Source: Sternotherus odoratus
Taxonomy: Eukaryota > Chordata > Testudines > Kinosternidae
Assembly (NCBI GenBank): GCA_032164245.1
Contig: JAVMKO010000001.1
Span: 77,063,892 to 77,127,891, forward strand
Reading direction: 5' to 3'
DNA length: 64,000 nt
Positions 12,101 to 21,067 of the stretch are shown here, one piece after another. The notes below the pieces were generated by a model that worked only from the letters and a program-made list of their open reading frames with translations, was not told the DNA's origin and searched no databases. Each line of letters starts with the position of its first letter. The stretch's first letter is position 1. The position numbers and the translations under genes were made by a program.

Positions 12101-14588
12101 CTCTCCTTCCAGCTCAAAGTGTGGACGTACCCTTGGTTAAAAGCCAGTTTTGTTTTATGGTTTTATTTTAGTCCATAAACAGGTAATTGAGCAGCCAGCT
12201 TCCATTTATCAAACTGCAGTGCAATCAGAGTCTCCCCTGCACTCTGCCTGCTCTGCCGTCTACTCTCTCTGGAGCAGCGGTTCCCAAAGTGTGTCTCACA
12301 ACCCCAAACAGGGCCGTCCATCAGCAGATGGGATGGTGGAAATCCTTTGGGTGTAGACGACGCCAATTTGCTCAGTACAGCGTGACCCAACATGCACCAT
12401 AAGTATGGGGTTACACTGGGCAGACAACATCTGTAGAGTAAAATGTAGAACAAAATTGTAGAGCAAAATGGCATCTTCCACAAGGCGTGAGCTCACACTT
12501 ATGGTGTATCTGAGATCTTGCTGTGCAGAGGACACCATTTTGCTCCTCCATGTTTTCTGGGGTTCCAGATGCAAATGCTTCATTAAACGGGGTCACTGCA
12601 GAAAAAAATTGGGGCCAGCTGGTCTAGATCCTCACGTAATTGAAGAATGGACTTTTGTTAGCTAGCTCTGTTTTTGTACCTTAGCAGCACAAAGCACAAC
12701 ACTTCAACCATTTCTATTTGCTCAATATCCACACTAGATAATTGTGTTGTCCCTTCCCAACCTGAATGGCTCCTTGAAACTATAGCAAAAAAACAAAATG
12801 ATCAGACACATAAATGAACATAATTTGTTGGGAAAGAGTTAACATGTTTTTTGTAAAGGGAAATCATGTCTCACCAATCTACTAGAATTCTTTGAGGGGG
12901 TCAACAAGCATGTGGAGAAGGTCCCTCAGCAAGGACTCGTAAGCAAAGTAATCTGTCATGGGATAAGAGGGAAGGTCCTCTCGTGGATTGGTTTCTGGTT
13001 AAAAGATAGGAAAAAAAGGGTAGGAATAAATGGTCATTTTTCAGGATGGAGAGAGGTAAATAGTGGTGTCCCCTGGAGTCTTTACTGGGACCAGTCCTAT
13101 TCAACATATTCGTAAATGATCTGGAAAAAGGGGCAAACAAGGAAGTGGCAACGTTTGCAAATGATACAAAATTACTCAAGATAGTTAAGTCCCAGGCATA
13201 CTGTGAAGATCTATAAAAGGATCTCTCAGAATTGGGTGATTAGGAAACAGAATGGCAGATGAAATTCAACGTTGATAAATGCACAGTAATGCATATTGGA
13301 AAACATAATCCTAACTCTACATATATAGTGATGGGGCCTAAATTAGCTGTTACCACTCAAGAAAGATCTTGGAGTCATTGTGGATAGTTCTCTGAAAACA
13401 TCCACTTAGTGTGCAGTGGCAGTCAAAAAAAAAAAAAAAAAGCAAACAGAATATTGGGAACCACTAACAAAGGGATAGATAACAAGACAGAAAATACCAT
13501 ATGGCCTGTATATAAATCCATGAATATCGCATGCAGATGTGGTCGCCCCATCTCAAAAAAGCTATATTGGAATTGGAAAAGGTTCAGAAAAGGTCAACAA
13601 AAGGGTATGGAACTGTTTCCGTATGAGGAGAGATTAATAAGATTGGGATTTTTCATCTTGGAAAAGAGATGACTAAGGGGTGATTTGAGTGAGGTCTATA
13701 AAATCATGACTGGTGTGGAGAAAGTAAATAAGAAAGTGTTATTTCTCATAACATAAGAACTAGGGGTCACCAAATGAAATTAATAGATAGCAGGTTTAAA
13801 ACAAACAAAAGGACATATTTATTCACACAACACACAGTCAAGCTGTTGCCAGAGGATGTTGTGAAGGCCAAGACTATAACAGGGTTCAAAAAAGAACTAG
13901 GTAAATTCATGGAGGATAGGACTGTCAATGGCTATTAGCCTGGGTGGTATTCCTAGCCTGGGTTTGCCAAAAGCTGAGAATGGGTGCCAGGAAATGGATC
14001 ACTTGATGATTACCTGTTCTGTTGATTCCCTCTTGGGCACTTGGCATTGGCCATTGCTGGAAGATAGGATACTGGGCTAAATGGACCTTTGGTCTCACCC
14101 AATATGGCCGTCCTTATGTTCATCAAATTTCAAGGCCCTGGGGACATTCCAGTTGGAAGTAGAAATTGATAGGGTCAGGTATTTTCTTTGATCGGTCTGG
14201 AGAAGTATTTCTCAGTTGTTCCTGTTCACATGGGGGACTGGGAATAGGGAGACTCGCCATCTGCTGCATATGGAGGCAGATTCTATGTTCATACTCACCT
14301 GTGGGTGCGCAGTAAGGGTCTTACTCCTTCAGTGATTTGTCATTTACATGGAATGTTGTATCCTCCTCCCCTCTGCCTCCTCCCTCTTTTCTCACTCCCA
14401 CACTTGCAGGTCATCGTGTTTGCCTGGGGGAACAACTGGCCAGGATGGAGCTCTTCCTCCTCTTCGCCAGCCTCCTGCAGCATTTCACCTTCCGTCTCCC
14501 TGAGGGCCAGGCCAGGCCTCGAGAGGATGGACACTTTGCTACGACACTCACTCCTCACCCCTACCAGATCCAGGCTGTCCCAAGATAA
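29..14588 (+). CDS. CYP2D: CYP2D-like cytochrome P450, copy 1, 3' part (exons 6-9)
   Basis: Join 29-170, 3236-3423, 4464-4605, 14410-14588; exons 1-5 lie left of the window. The product is a microsomal haem monooxygenase that would oxidise lipophilic substrates using electrons from P450 reductase. Visible motifs are the I-helix oxygen-activation motif AGTETT (exon 6), the K-helix ExxR motif as ETQR (exon 7), and the haem-binding loop [10 protein letters not shown] with the axial Cys (exons 8/9). Exon lengths of 142, 188, 142 and 179 bp, phases (1, 0, 1) and AG/GT borders all fit the CYP2 family, and residues such as RFGDI and PHMTYRD resemble CYP2D. There is no stop or frameshift, so this part looks functional. 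Intron 8 is 9.8 kb and packed with transposons. CYP2D is preferred over CYP2C/2J mainly from the sister copy's exon 2-3 lengths. Confidence 0.9.
171..691. other. intron 6 of CYP2D copy 1, 5' part
   Basis: Intronic sequence between the exon 6 donor and the CR1 insertion. Reading frames in it are short and unrelated to each other. No gene or repeat was recognised. Confidence 0.6.
692..2812 (-). mobile_element. CR1 LINE, internally deleted, in intron 6
   Basis: On the minus strand this reads endonuclease, reverse transcriptase C-terminal half and 3' UTR. The endonuclease part (about 2800-2148) contains [15 protein letters not shown] and SSDHELI, typical of the APE-type nuclease. The RT part (2137-1316) keeps [11 protein letters not shown], the palm motif FVDD and the thumb region [11 protein letters not shown]. 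The N-terminal fingers of RT are missing between them, so this copy cannot be autonomous. The 3' end at about 692 carries the amniote CR1 tail (plus-strand TCATAGACTTTAAGGTCAGA). The 5' end is truncated near 2812 and no target duplication was seen. Confidence 0.88.
2813..3235. other. intron 6 remainder
   Basis: Non-coding sequence up to the TTTTTCCAG acceptor of exon 7. No repeat or gene recognised. Confidence 0.5.
3236..3423 (+). CDS. CYP2D: CYP2D copy 1, exon 7
   Basis: The exon is 188 bp, with acceptor TTTTTCCAG and donor GTATCT. It encodes the K helix with the invariant ExxR pair (ETQR within [11 protein letters not shown]) and the following substrate-recognition strand. It starts in phase 1 and ends in phase 0 at IPK. 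Confidence 0.93.
3424..4463. other. intron 7 of CYP2D copy 1
   Basis: A 1.04-kb intron from GTATCT to the acceptor GGGCCAG. It contains no long reading frame and no recognised repeat. Confidence 0.7.
4464..4605 (+). CDS. CYP2D: CYP2D copy 1, exon 8
   Basis: The exon is 142 bp, starting [15 protein letters not shown] and ending PFSAG, with the last codon split in phase 1. It encodes the meander region up to the haem loop. The donor GTAAATCC at 4606 is only 19 nt from the first base of a solo LTR. Confidence 0.93.
4625..6093 (-). mobile_element. solo LTR (family shared with 36714-39176 and 59674-60731)
   Basis: An LTR in minus orientation, TG...CA ended (plus-strand TGTAACGG to AATGTCACA), flanked by perfect 5-bp duplications AGGAG at 4620-4624 and 6094-6098. 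It shares extended similarity with the two other plus-strand copies, including the stretch around AATAAACCTT and the block beginning TTTAGATTCTAAA. It has no internal coding region, so it is a solo LTR. A hAT element (5177-5559) is nested inside it. It begins 19 nt after the exon 8 splice donor. Confidence 0.85.
5177..5559. mobile_element. non-autonomous hAT element, 383 bp
   Basis: The terminal inverted repeats are perfect over 15 bp (CAGGGCCGGCGACAG / CTGTCGCCGGCCCTG). The flanking 8-bp target duplications are identical (TCCCTCCA at 5169-5176 and 5560-5567), the hAT signature. The interior is extremely GC-rich and has no transposase. A longer relative with the same ends lies at 26161-26786. 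Confidence 0.92.
6402..6638 (+). repeat. Penelope-tail snap-back insertion (hairpin)
   Basis: Two inverted copies of the same Penelope-type tail face each other around the CGACGAAGTGGG centre (left arm about 6402-6490, right arm about 6494-6603). The right side has an extra 35-nt tail (CCAAACTAACATGGCTACC). The unit is bounded by a 12-bp duplication TTGCCTATATAA at 6390-6401 and 6639-6650. It matches the terminal repeats of the element at 36738-38358 but has no coding sequence. Confidence 0.82.
6651..7769. other. intron 8 sequence, no feature recognised
   Basis: Between the Penelope hairpin and the gypsy element. Only short chance reading frames are seen on either strand. Confidence 0.5.
7774..8427 (+). 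repeat. 5' LTR of the Gmr1-like element
   Basis: 654 bp, TG...CA. It contains a run of imperfect 25-35-bp repeats around GGAGGAGTTGGAGC (about 7950-8080) that differ in number and order between the LTR copies in this window (11199-11854 and 39401-40000). Confidence 0.88.
8501..9360 (+). pseudogene. gag of the Gmr1-like element, SCAN-like capsid domain
   Basis: The reading begins at the ATG at 8501 ([10 protein letters not shown]). It meets a stop at about 8653 and changes frame at least twice. The region 8690-9060 matches the gag segment related to the SCAN domain: [30 protein letters not shown], then [17 protein letters not shown] damaged zinc knuckle (CYECGR, then TQC in another frame) follows at about 9270-9310. 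The SCAN domain of vertebrate zinc-finger proteins is known to derive from gag of this element group. Not translatable as it stands. Confidence 0.75.
9406..9669 (+). pseudogene. aspartic protease of the Gmr1-like element
   Basis: The frame contains [13 protein letters not shown] and ends ... LIGRDFPGF before a stop at 9667. The active-site triplet expected as D-S/T-G reads D-S-R, so the catalytic Gly is lost and activity is unlikely. It lies between gag and integrase. Confidence 0.7.
9991..10821 (+). CDS. integrase of the Gmr1-like element
   Basis: An uninterrupted 276-codon frame. The N-terminal zinc-binding module is seen in [11 protein letters not shown] ... CTSCPEC. The core has the catalytic triad Asp154 (MDLVGP), Asp213 (TDQGTPF) and Glu249 (LVERF), i.e. 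D-D-35-E. After the stop at 10821 homology continues in another frame ([16 protein letters not shown]) to about 10890, where it runs directly into RNase H. The frame therefore ends by frameshift and the C-terminal domain is missing. It would act in the nucleus to insert element cDNA; this copy is probably inactive. Confidence 0.85.
   Translation: MELGQIGTARENFGQEQANDPLYANVREEVVEVNGMPVEGKTKGPRPYYVIKRDLLYRIVQIRGEEVEQLLVLWKHTRAVLELAHSHLFGGHLGVDKTLDRVLRRFYWPGIHAEVQRYCTSCPECQLHSPRSHLWAPLEPLPIIEVPFERIAMDLVGPLEKSVWGHQNVLVILDYATQYPEAIPLRNLTSKAIAKELLQVFARVGIPKEILTDQGTPFMSKLMKTLCTVLHIHAIRTSVYHPQTNGLVERFNCTLKSMIQKVVAQDGNDWIPFYHT
10905..11213 (+). pseudogene. RNase H fragment of the Gmr1-like element
   Basis: It begins [14 protein letters not shown] and includes [13 protein letters not shown] and NADGLSR, typical of gypsy RNase H. 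The upstream part of RNase H and the whole reverse transcriptase are absent. It abuts the broken integrase directly, so a deletion joined integrase to RNase H. Confidence 0.8.
11199..11854 (+). repeat. 3' LTR of the Gmr1-like element
   Basis: 656 bp, TG...CA, the same boundaries as the 5' LTR with scattered substitutions and a different arrangement of the internal GGAGGAGTTGGAG repeats. It is preceded by the polypurine tract. Confidence 0.88.
11857..12132. mobile_element. PIF/Harbinger-type MITE, about 276 bp
   Basis: The ends are inverted: GGGTACATCTACACTT on the left, and AAGTGTGGACGTACCC on the right. No coding capacity. The gypsy element sits exactly at its left end: removing the gypsy element and one GCGG restores CAGC-GGGTACATC. 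The superfamily call rests on end similarity to the larger Harbinger at 49213-52781. Confidence 0.6.
12133..12789. other. intron 8 sequence with a possible hAT end
   Basis: At about 12280 the string CAGCGGTTCCCAAAGTGTG resembles a hAT left end, but no matching right end or duplication was found. Otherwise nothing recognised. Confidence 0.35.
12790..14123 (+). mobile_element. CR1 LINE 3' part in intron 8
   Basis: Plus-oriented CR1 that starts inside reverse transcriptase ([30 protein letters not shown]) and runs through the thumb region (about 13400-13670) to the CR1 3' tail ending CCGTCCTTATGTTCAT. It is 5' truncated and full of stops and frameshifts. An internal A run is at 13425-13442. Confidence 0.85.
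14410..14588 (+). CDS. CYP2D: CYP2D copy 1, exon 9 (terminal)
   Basis: 179 bp from acceptor CACTTGCAG to TAA at 14586-14588. It starts in phase 1 and completes the haem loop [13 protein letters not shown] with the axial Cys. It ends QAVPR, matching the C-terminus of CYP2D proteins. Confidence 0.93.
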
Positions 14589-16250
14589 GTGCAGTTTTCT
14601 GAAAAGTTTTCCTCATATATTTTAGGAACGCTGTAGTGCTTAACTGAAAGATGCTCCTACTCCAATAGGGGAGCTTCTCCCATCAGCATAGTTAATCCTC
14701 CTCACTGGGAGGTGGTAGCTATGCTGATGGGAGAAGCTCTGATGACACAGCGCTGTCTACACAGGGGTTAGGGCAATATAACTGTCACTCGGGTGTGGTG
14801 TTTTCACATAGTTATACCAATATAGGTCAGTAGTGTAGGCCTGGGCTTAGTGTTGTGTCTGCTTCATTCTTTAACAGAGTCTCCTTGAGATCACCTGAAG
14901 TAAGGCTATCAGCACTATGTGTGGATCCCTGTCAGTACACTTAGCAAATGTGTAACGGAATGCTAAAGAGAGAGTCATTACATACCGGTATCTAGAGCCT
15001 GGTAGAGTTGCCACTGCAACAGATAATGAGCTTATTTGAGTTGTTCAAGTGGAAATCTTAGGGACATGAGCAAGCAGGGTGTGGTTTGGCTTCCTAGCAC
15101 TTTTCCTGGGTATTCCCTTCAGGGCCAGGCCAGTGCCTCCGCTAAGAAGAGATTTTGTAGTATACATTGCATTTGCTTGTACATGCTGCAGACAATGCTT
15201 TAGACTGAGATTTACCTGCAGTATTTCAGGAGATTTGATGATCAGGTCTTCCACTGCTGTAAAGTGATGTCAGTGGAGATATGCCTGTTTGCGCCAGCTG
15301 AGGATCTGGTCCAATATGTACTTTCCAGTGTAGTGTGATTCCAGTTTTAATCTTGTCTTTTTCTCTTTATACAAACATAATGTGAAGGAACCACACGTGT
15401 ACAGTGGGGTCCAAACACGTGTTTATTGGAAATACCCAACCTGTCAGGAATTCCTCCATGTACACACTGCTGTGCTGGCTGGGTTCTGGCAACTTCTAAA
15501 AAAAACCCCGAACATGGGGAATGGAACAATAAGACTCACAAACTATTTAAAGGGATATTACGCTACGCCTGTACACGGCACCTTCCTTCCTCCATTCCAT
15601 ATGTTCCTTTCACATTCAGCCCAGAAGAGTGTTAAAACAATTTCTTTGGAATAGAAACCTCTTATGTTAGAGTAAAGCGACTATGGGAGAAATTGCCCTT
15701 AAATTGTCTCAAAATATTGTGTTTTCTCCACAATAACCCTGTAATTTGCCCTTGCAAAGGATTGTTATAATTTGTGTATTGTATATAAAATAGTAAAATT
15801 ATGTTAATAAAAAGAGGAATCTTTTAGTCTTTAATGTTTATTGCTCCTGTCTCTTTAGTTCTTGAAGATTGTTTGCCTGTAGTGCCGCAAATCAATGACA
15901 CGCTCTATGTTACTGTGAGAAAGGAGATTTGGGCTGTGTGACTGTGAATAGAAGTCAAGGGATGAGGGTGTGGTTATTTTGCTTGGGGAATTACAGAGTG
16001 AATTGTGATGTAGAGTAGGGAGTGGATCACATTTGCTCTTTGACTGGATTATGAGGAGTGCAGACAAAACAATTATTTTTAACATAAGTCTCTTGTTCCC
16101 AGAGAAAAGCAGCTAATTTACATTTAGTTTCCCATAGCCCTGTGTCAGCTGCTGGAAGCAGAGACTAGCCAGTGCACATCAGCACTTTAGCCAGACCACC
16201 TGTGTACACACAGACTGCCCAGCCACACAGGCTGGAGAAATGGGATAGAC
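14589..16250. other. 3' UTR/downstream region of CYP2D copy 1
   Basis: It contains a probable Harbinger-type MITE fragment at about 14640-14860 (GGTTAGGGCAATATAACTG and GTAGTGTAGGCCTGG), also resembled at 27062-27155. A candidate polyadenylation signal lies at 15806. No other gene. Confidence 0.45.
15806..15811 (+). terminator. candidate polyadenylation signal of CYP2D copy 1
   Basis: AATAAA 1.2 kb after the stop codon, followed by T/G-rich sequence. It is the first AATAAA noted downstream on this strand. Position only; no transcript evidence. Confidence 0.25.
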
Positions 16251-16552
16251 CAGGGGTAGGCAACCTATGGCACGCATGCTAAAGGCAGTACTCGAGTTGA
16301 TTTTCAGTGGCATGCACACTGCCTGGGTCCTGGCCATCGGTCGCTGGGGGCCTGCATTTTAATTTAATTTTAAATGAAGCTTCTTAAACATCTTTTTTAC
16401 TTTACATAGAATAATAGTTTAGTTCTATATTATAGACTTATAGTAAGAGACGTTCTAAAAATGTTAAAATGTATGACTGGCACACGAAACCTTAAATTAG
16501 AGTGAAGAAATGAAGACTCGGCACACCACTTCTGAAAGGTTGCCGACCCCTG
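16251..16552. mobile_element. hAT MITE, about 302 bp
   Basis: The ends CAGGGGTAGGCAACC and GGTTGCCGACCCCTG are inverted. The flanking octamers GGATAGAC and GGATAGTT match at 6 of 8 positions, as an aged hAT duplication would. No coding capacity. Confidence 0.75.
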
Positions 16553-17165
16553 GGATAGTTATCAAACTGTAACATGGAGATGATGATACTTCCATTGTCC
16601 CACTGGGTCTGCCGTGTCTGTTTAGAATGTCAGCTCTTCAGGGCTGGGACTGTCTCTTACTGTGTAGCTGTACAGTGTCTCCAGGTACTACTCCAGGTAC
16701 AAAGAAGAAATCACAGTAACAATTACAGCATTTAAAGTAAAACTTAGATGCAAAGAAAACTGTTGTTGTTTTTTTTTTGTGGCTGCACAAAAACTTACCA
16801 AGGATGGTTAGTGCTTTCAGCTGGAAAGAGAATTTAGGTTTTACCCTGGGGGAAAAACAATGACAAAGTAAAAAACCCCAAATATTTTTTGGCAGGAGGA
16901 GTGGTTTCCCTCATCCCTTTACGTTGTGTGTTTCCATCTGGGAGTCTTAAGGATCCCTCTGTTCATCCCTACTCTTTTGGGTACTCCCCTGTGCAGCTGA
17001 TATTTGCCGGTCATGCATGAGACAGGATTCCCTTTGGACTCCATTAAGACTAGTCCTTCATTAAGGTGCTACTGACTAATGCAGGGTACTTCCTGCCCTA
17101 GAAATGGGACACATTGCTGCCAATGCTGTAAAGTTTACCAGCATACAGTAACATTTCTAAGTAGG
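16553..17165. other. intergenic, no feature recognised
   Basis: Non-coding sequence between the hAT MITE and the next solo LTR. Confidence 0.4.
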
Positions 17166-17967
17166 TGTAATAGGGTCAGCACCCACCTGTCCTGAGTACC
17201 CCCTTTTCTCTGGTCCATATGCCTGCAATCCCAGTTTTTTATCCAGGGTGGCATCCACCTCTCGTGAGTGGCCTCCCCCGGCCAGTGGTTCTCTCAGTGG
17301 GTCTTCAGTGATTCAGCCCGAGTCACATACACTGTCTCCCCTTGTAGGGTTTAAAGTCCAACTTCTTAGCTCAGCCCTGGTATGGGGCCATAACTCTAAG
17401 GCTTCTCCCAGAGCCACTAACTTCTTCCATCACCCAGCTGGAGCTCGTCTCGGTATCTGCAGCTGTTCATCTCTCAGCAGGCCTCCCTGGCTCAGTCTTC
17501 AACCAGACTAGCGGGGCCCATCTCAGTACCCTCGCTGGCCTGGCCAGGGTCTGTGTTCAGTCCTCCTGGGCTTCAGGCTGCTCGCACTGACCTTCCAGTG
17601 GTCCTGCTGCTCTTCCCATCAGCCAGGCACTTGGTCTTCAGCAGCCTTCCTTGGGCTTCAGTCCTGTCTGCACTGAGCTCTCCACAGTGAGCTGTCTGTT
17701 GTACTGCTGCTCTTCCAGCCAGCCAGTCACCCAGTCTTCACTCCTCAAGCTCCAGCCAGAAACTGACTTCTCAACTCTGCTGCTTATCTTATATAGGGCC
17801 CTTCTGGCCCCCAGATCAGCTGCTCCATCAGCCCCTCTGATTGGTTGTTCCTTTGCAGCCACTCTAGGCAGCTTGGAGGACTTCCCACTGCTCTATTCTG
17901 GGGCAGGGTGATGCAGGGCCACAAGGCCTCCAGCAGGGGACCTCCAGACCTAGTCCACCCTGCCACA
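17166..17967 (-). mobile_element. solo LTR, minus orientation
   Basis: TG...CA boundaries on the plus strand (TGTAATAGGG to CCTGCCACA), flanked by GTAGG (17161-17165) and CTAGG (17968-17972), a 5-bp duplication with one mismatch. A TATA-like TTATATAGG lies at about 17790. It sits at the first bases of the DNA transposon that starts at 17969, so it inserted into that element's end. Confidence 0.65.
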
Positions 17968-18233
17968 CTAGGGCTGTCAATTAGGTCTAGTTGTCAATTA
18001 GTTAATGCATGCATTTAATGCAAAACAAATTGACAAGATTTAAAAAAATAGTCACAATTAATCTCTGTTTAAATTGGACAGTTAAACAATAATAGAACAC
18101 CAATTTAAACTTCTTATAAACATTTTGGATGTTTTGCTACATTTTCAAACATACTAATTTCAATTACAACACAGAATACAAAGTGTACAGTGCTCACTTT
18201 ATATTATTATTTTTATTACAAATATTTGCACTG

Positions 18234-18666
18234 TGTGGCAGACCGCTCTCTCACCCCTCCTCAGGAACAGGCAGGAAACCCTTCTGTGCTTCAAACAGTG
18301 CTCTTTAATACACAGTGCAGGACCCCACCACCAATATATACAGCTTTATACAGTTCAGTCTCTTTATACAATTCAGTCCTTCAGCTTACAGCTCACAGCA
18401 TACAACTCTATAGTTCCAACCACACAGCTCTGCATAGCTCAAATCAAACCACACCACACTCTATACCATCCCCACCACACTGGGCTTGCCTTCTGGCAGG
18501 CCTTTTATCCCCCTGAGGAGGCTGCCAGGTGACACCCCTCAAGGCTAATTGCCCTGCAGTCCAGGTGGCTGATTAGCCTTTCTCCAAGGGAGGTTTGCAG
18601 GCTTCTGCTCCCTCTTAAAGGGCCGGCAGGGCTGGCTCAGGCACTCCTGGCCAGCGCCCTGCCACA
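18234..18666 (-). repeat. 3' LTR of the gag-only gypsy element
   Basis: 433 bp. Plus strand reads TGTGGCAGACCG ... CCCTGCCACA. Next to the purine tract, hence the 3' LTR of a minus-strand element. Confidence 0.88.
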
Positions 18667-18710
18667 CACCTCCCCCCTTAGCCCAGCCCCATCGGGCTGG
18701 CTCAGACCCT

Positions 18711-20369
18711 TCAATATTTTCCAATTAGATCCAACAGGGCCCTCGAACCTCTAATTCTCATCTCTTTGACCATCGCAGCATGGTCACAAGGCTTCTGGGT
18801 GTCATGCCCGGCTGTGGCAGAGAACCCCACTGCCTTCACCTCTTTCACAGGCGCCGCCTGGGCAGGGGGTTGTGGTACTTTGCCCCCGTGCTTTTCGGGG
18901 GGGAGCCTTGTCCACTCCTCACACTGCAGGCAGTAGGGTGGAACTGACCGTCCCTCTGCCTCAGTTTCCCCCATGCTCTCACAGGGGCCCAGGGCCTCCT
19001 CTGTGGAGCTTACCCCCTGCTCTGGCCTCAGCCCTTCCTGGCTGTCTAGGTCCTTCGCAGGGTTAGTGGGCTGAGACCCGCCCCTTCTCTCGGCCGAACC
19101 CCCCGTACGGGTTCGCATGCTCGGCCTTGGGACAGCTCGGGGCCTCATACCTCCCACCGGGCCCCAGTCCCGCCCAATGATTATGGGGCACGGCAACCCC
19201 TCTGGCACTCCGACCCGCTTCCAGCGGAATCGTCCGCTGATTTCTAGGGGGACCTGGGCCACCCGACAGGTCTTCCTGTCCCCATGGACACATCGCAGGT
19301 CCATGGTAGCCCCCGAAATTAGCCACTCGGGGCGTACCAACGCTCTACGGACGAGCGTACAGGGGGAGGCTGAGTCCACTACCCCCGGTTGGGACTTCCT
19401 CCCCACCTGTACCCGCAGAGTGGGTATCCCCTTATGCGGTTTCCGCCCCCAAACCTCCGTCCACCCACACCAGTTAGAGTAGTCGCACTCCATGGCTGGG
19501 CAGTCTCTCTTAATATGCCCTGGCTTCCCGCACTGCCAGCAGGTAAGCCGGGCCGCTCTCTCGGGCACCCCCCTGGGCTCCCCATCAGTCCTTTTCCCTC
19601 TGGGCGGAGGGGAGTCCACGGGCCGACGCCCCAAATCCCGGACCCGTCGCGGTCGGTCTTCTCCCCGAGGTCCCTCTGCCTCGACGTACTCCTCGGTCAG
19701 GCGCACCGCAGACTCCACCGTCTCCGGCTGGTGCCTCCTGACCCAGGTACGGACAGTCTCGGGGAGGCTGAGCAAAAACTGCTCCAAGATCAGGGAGTCC
19801 ATGATTTCCTCCCCAGACCGGGCCTCCGGCCTCAGCCAACGCGTCGCCCAGTCCCTCAGCCTCTGGGCAAATGCCCGGGGCCGCACCGCCTGCGTCCAGC
19901 GGGCTGCCCGCAACTTCTGTCGGTATTTCTCTGGTGACAACCCGACCCGGTCCAAGATGGCCGCTCTCACAATATCAAAGTCTTGGGCCTCTGCATTCCC
20001 CAGGGCCATATAGGCCGCCTGGGCTTCGCCCGCAAGGTAGGGAGCAAGCCGGAGGGCCCAGGTGGTCCGCTCCCACCCGGCTGTGGTGGCCACCCTCTCA
20101 AAAGTGCCCAGGAAGGCATTGGGGTCATCCGCCGGGCTCATCTTACAGAGTCCCCAGCCCGGCGGCCGCATGCCTTCTCCTGCCCCTGGACTCACCAGCA
20201 GCTGCAGGAGTTTCGCCTGGGTACTTGCTTGCTCCTGGATGAATTCTCGTAGCGTCTTCTGCTGCTCTGCTTGAGCCTGTTGCATCTCCCGGTGGGTATG
20301 TTGCAAGGCGTGCATGGCCTGCTGGGTCTGCTTCTGTTTCTCTACGAGCCACTGCAGGGTTCCCTCCAT
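18711..20369 (-). CDS. Gag-protease polyprotein with SCAN-like capsid domain
   Basis: A 552-codon open frame taken from the ATG at 20369; the frame is open further upstream, but that part is LTR and primer site. In order: an N-terminal coiled-coil-like Gln-rich segment, a capsid domain with the SCAN-type signature (LAPYLAGEAQAAYMAL, ILEQFLLSLPETVRTWV), one CCHC knuckle (CWQCGKPGHIKRDC, about residues 277-290), then a retropepsin-like stretch (GVVDSASPCTLV ... IIIGRDWGP) with D-S-A in place of D-S/T-G. The stop is about 45 bp from the 3' LTR, so pol is missing. It would assemble particles and could be mobilised by an autonomous relative (inference). Not a host SCAN zinc-finger gene: it lies between LTRs. 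Confidence 0.85.
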   Translation of the reverse strand: MEGTLQWLVEKQKQTQQAMHALQHTHREMQQAQAEQQKTLREFIQEQASTQAKLLQLLVSPGAGEGMRPPGWGLCKMSPADDPNAFLGTFERVATTAGWERTTWALRLAPYLAGEAQAAYMALGNAEAQDFDIVRAAILDRVGLSPEKYRQKLRAARWTQAVRPRAFAQRLRDWATRWLRPEARSGEEIMDSLILEQFLLSLPETVRTWVRRHQPETVESAVRLTEEYVEAEGPRGEDRPRRVRDLGRRPVDSPPPRGKRTDGEPRGVPERAARLTCWQCGKPGHIKRDCPAMECDYSNWCGWTEVWGRKPHKGIPTLRVQVGRKSQPGVVDSASPCTLVRRALVRPEWLISGATMDLRCVHGDRKTCRVAQVPLEISGRFRWKRVGVPEGLPCPIIIGRDWGPVGGMRPRAVPRPSMRTRTGGSAERRGGSQPTNPAKDLDSQEGLRPEQGVSSTEEALGPCESMGETEAEGRSVPPYCLQCEEWTRLPPEKHGGKVPQPPAQAAPVKEVKAVGFSATAGHDTQKPCDHAAMVKEMRIRGSRALLDLIGKY

Positions 20370-20422
20370 CTTTGGGCCACCAGTTGGGTTGCCGGTGTAG
20401 CGATCCCACCTCTGACACCACA

Positions 20423-20850
20423 TGTGGCAGACCGCTCTCTCACCCCTCCTCAGGAACAGGCAGGAAACCCTTCTGTGCTTCAAACAGTGCTCTTTAATAC
20501 ACAGTGCAGGACCCCACCACCAATATATACAGCTTTATACAGTTCAGTCTCTTTATACAATTCAGTCCTTCAGCTTACAGCTCACAGCATACAACTCTAT
20601 AGTTCCAACCACACAGCTCTGAATAGCTCAAACCACACCACACTCTATACCATCCCCACCACACTGGGCTTGCCTTCTGGCAGACCTTTTATCCCCCTGA
20701 GGAGGCTGCCAGGTGCCACCCCTCAAGGCTAATTGCCCTGCAGCCCAGGTGGCTGATTAGCCTTTCTCCAAGGGAGGTTTGCAGGCTTCTGCTCCCTCTT
20801 AAAGGGCCGGCAGGGCTGGCTCAGGCACTCCTGGCCAGCGCCCTGCCACA
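20423..20850 (-). repeat. 5' LTR of the gag-only gypsy element
   Basis: 428 bp with the same ends as 18234-18666; followed on the minus strand by the tRNA-Leu-type primer site. Confidence 0.88.
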
Positions 20851-21067
20851 ACAGTAAAAAAAGATAAAGAAAAGTAGCAGTATTTTACAATTCACCTCAC
20901 ACAAGTCCACTCAGTCCTACTTCTTGTTCAGCCAATCAGTCAGACAATCAAATTTGTTTACATTTATGGGAGATAATGCCGCCCGCTTCTTATTTCCAGA
21001 GTCACCTGAAAGTGAGAACAGGTATTCACATAGCATTGTTTTAGCAGATGTTGCAAGGTATTTACAC

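Larger units (their letters stand above)
18234..20850 (-). mobile_element. Ty3/gypsy element with gag-protease only, young
   Basis: The two LTRs (18234-18666 and 20423-20850) are nearly identical: four substitutions and one short gap seen by eye. On the minus strand the 5' LTR is followed by TGGTGTCAGAGGTGGGATC, complementary to the 3' end of vertebrate tRNA-Leu, and a purine tract (TAAGGGGGGAGGTG) abuts the 3' LTR. The only coding region is gag plus protease; reverse transcriptase, RNase H and integrase are absent. The flanks ACTG and ACAG could be a 4-bp duplication with one change. Confidence 0.88.

Noticed and set aside
18711..20483. 590-codon frame as a host SCAN/zinc-knuckle gene
   Set aside because: It lies between two LTRs with primer site and purine tract; the first 38 codons are LTR and leader.
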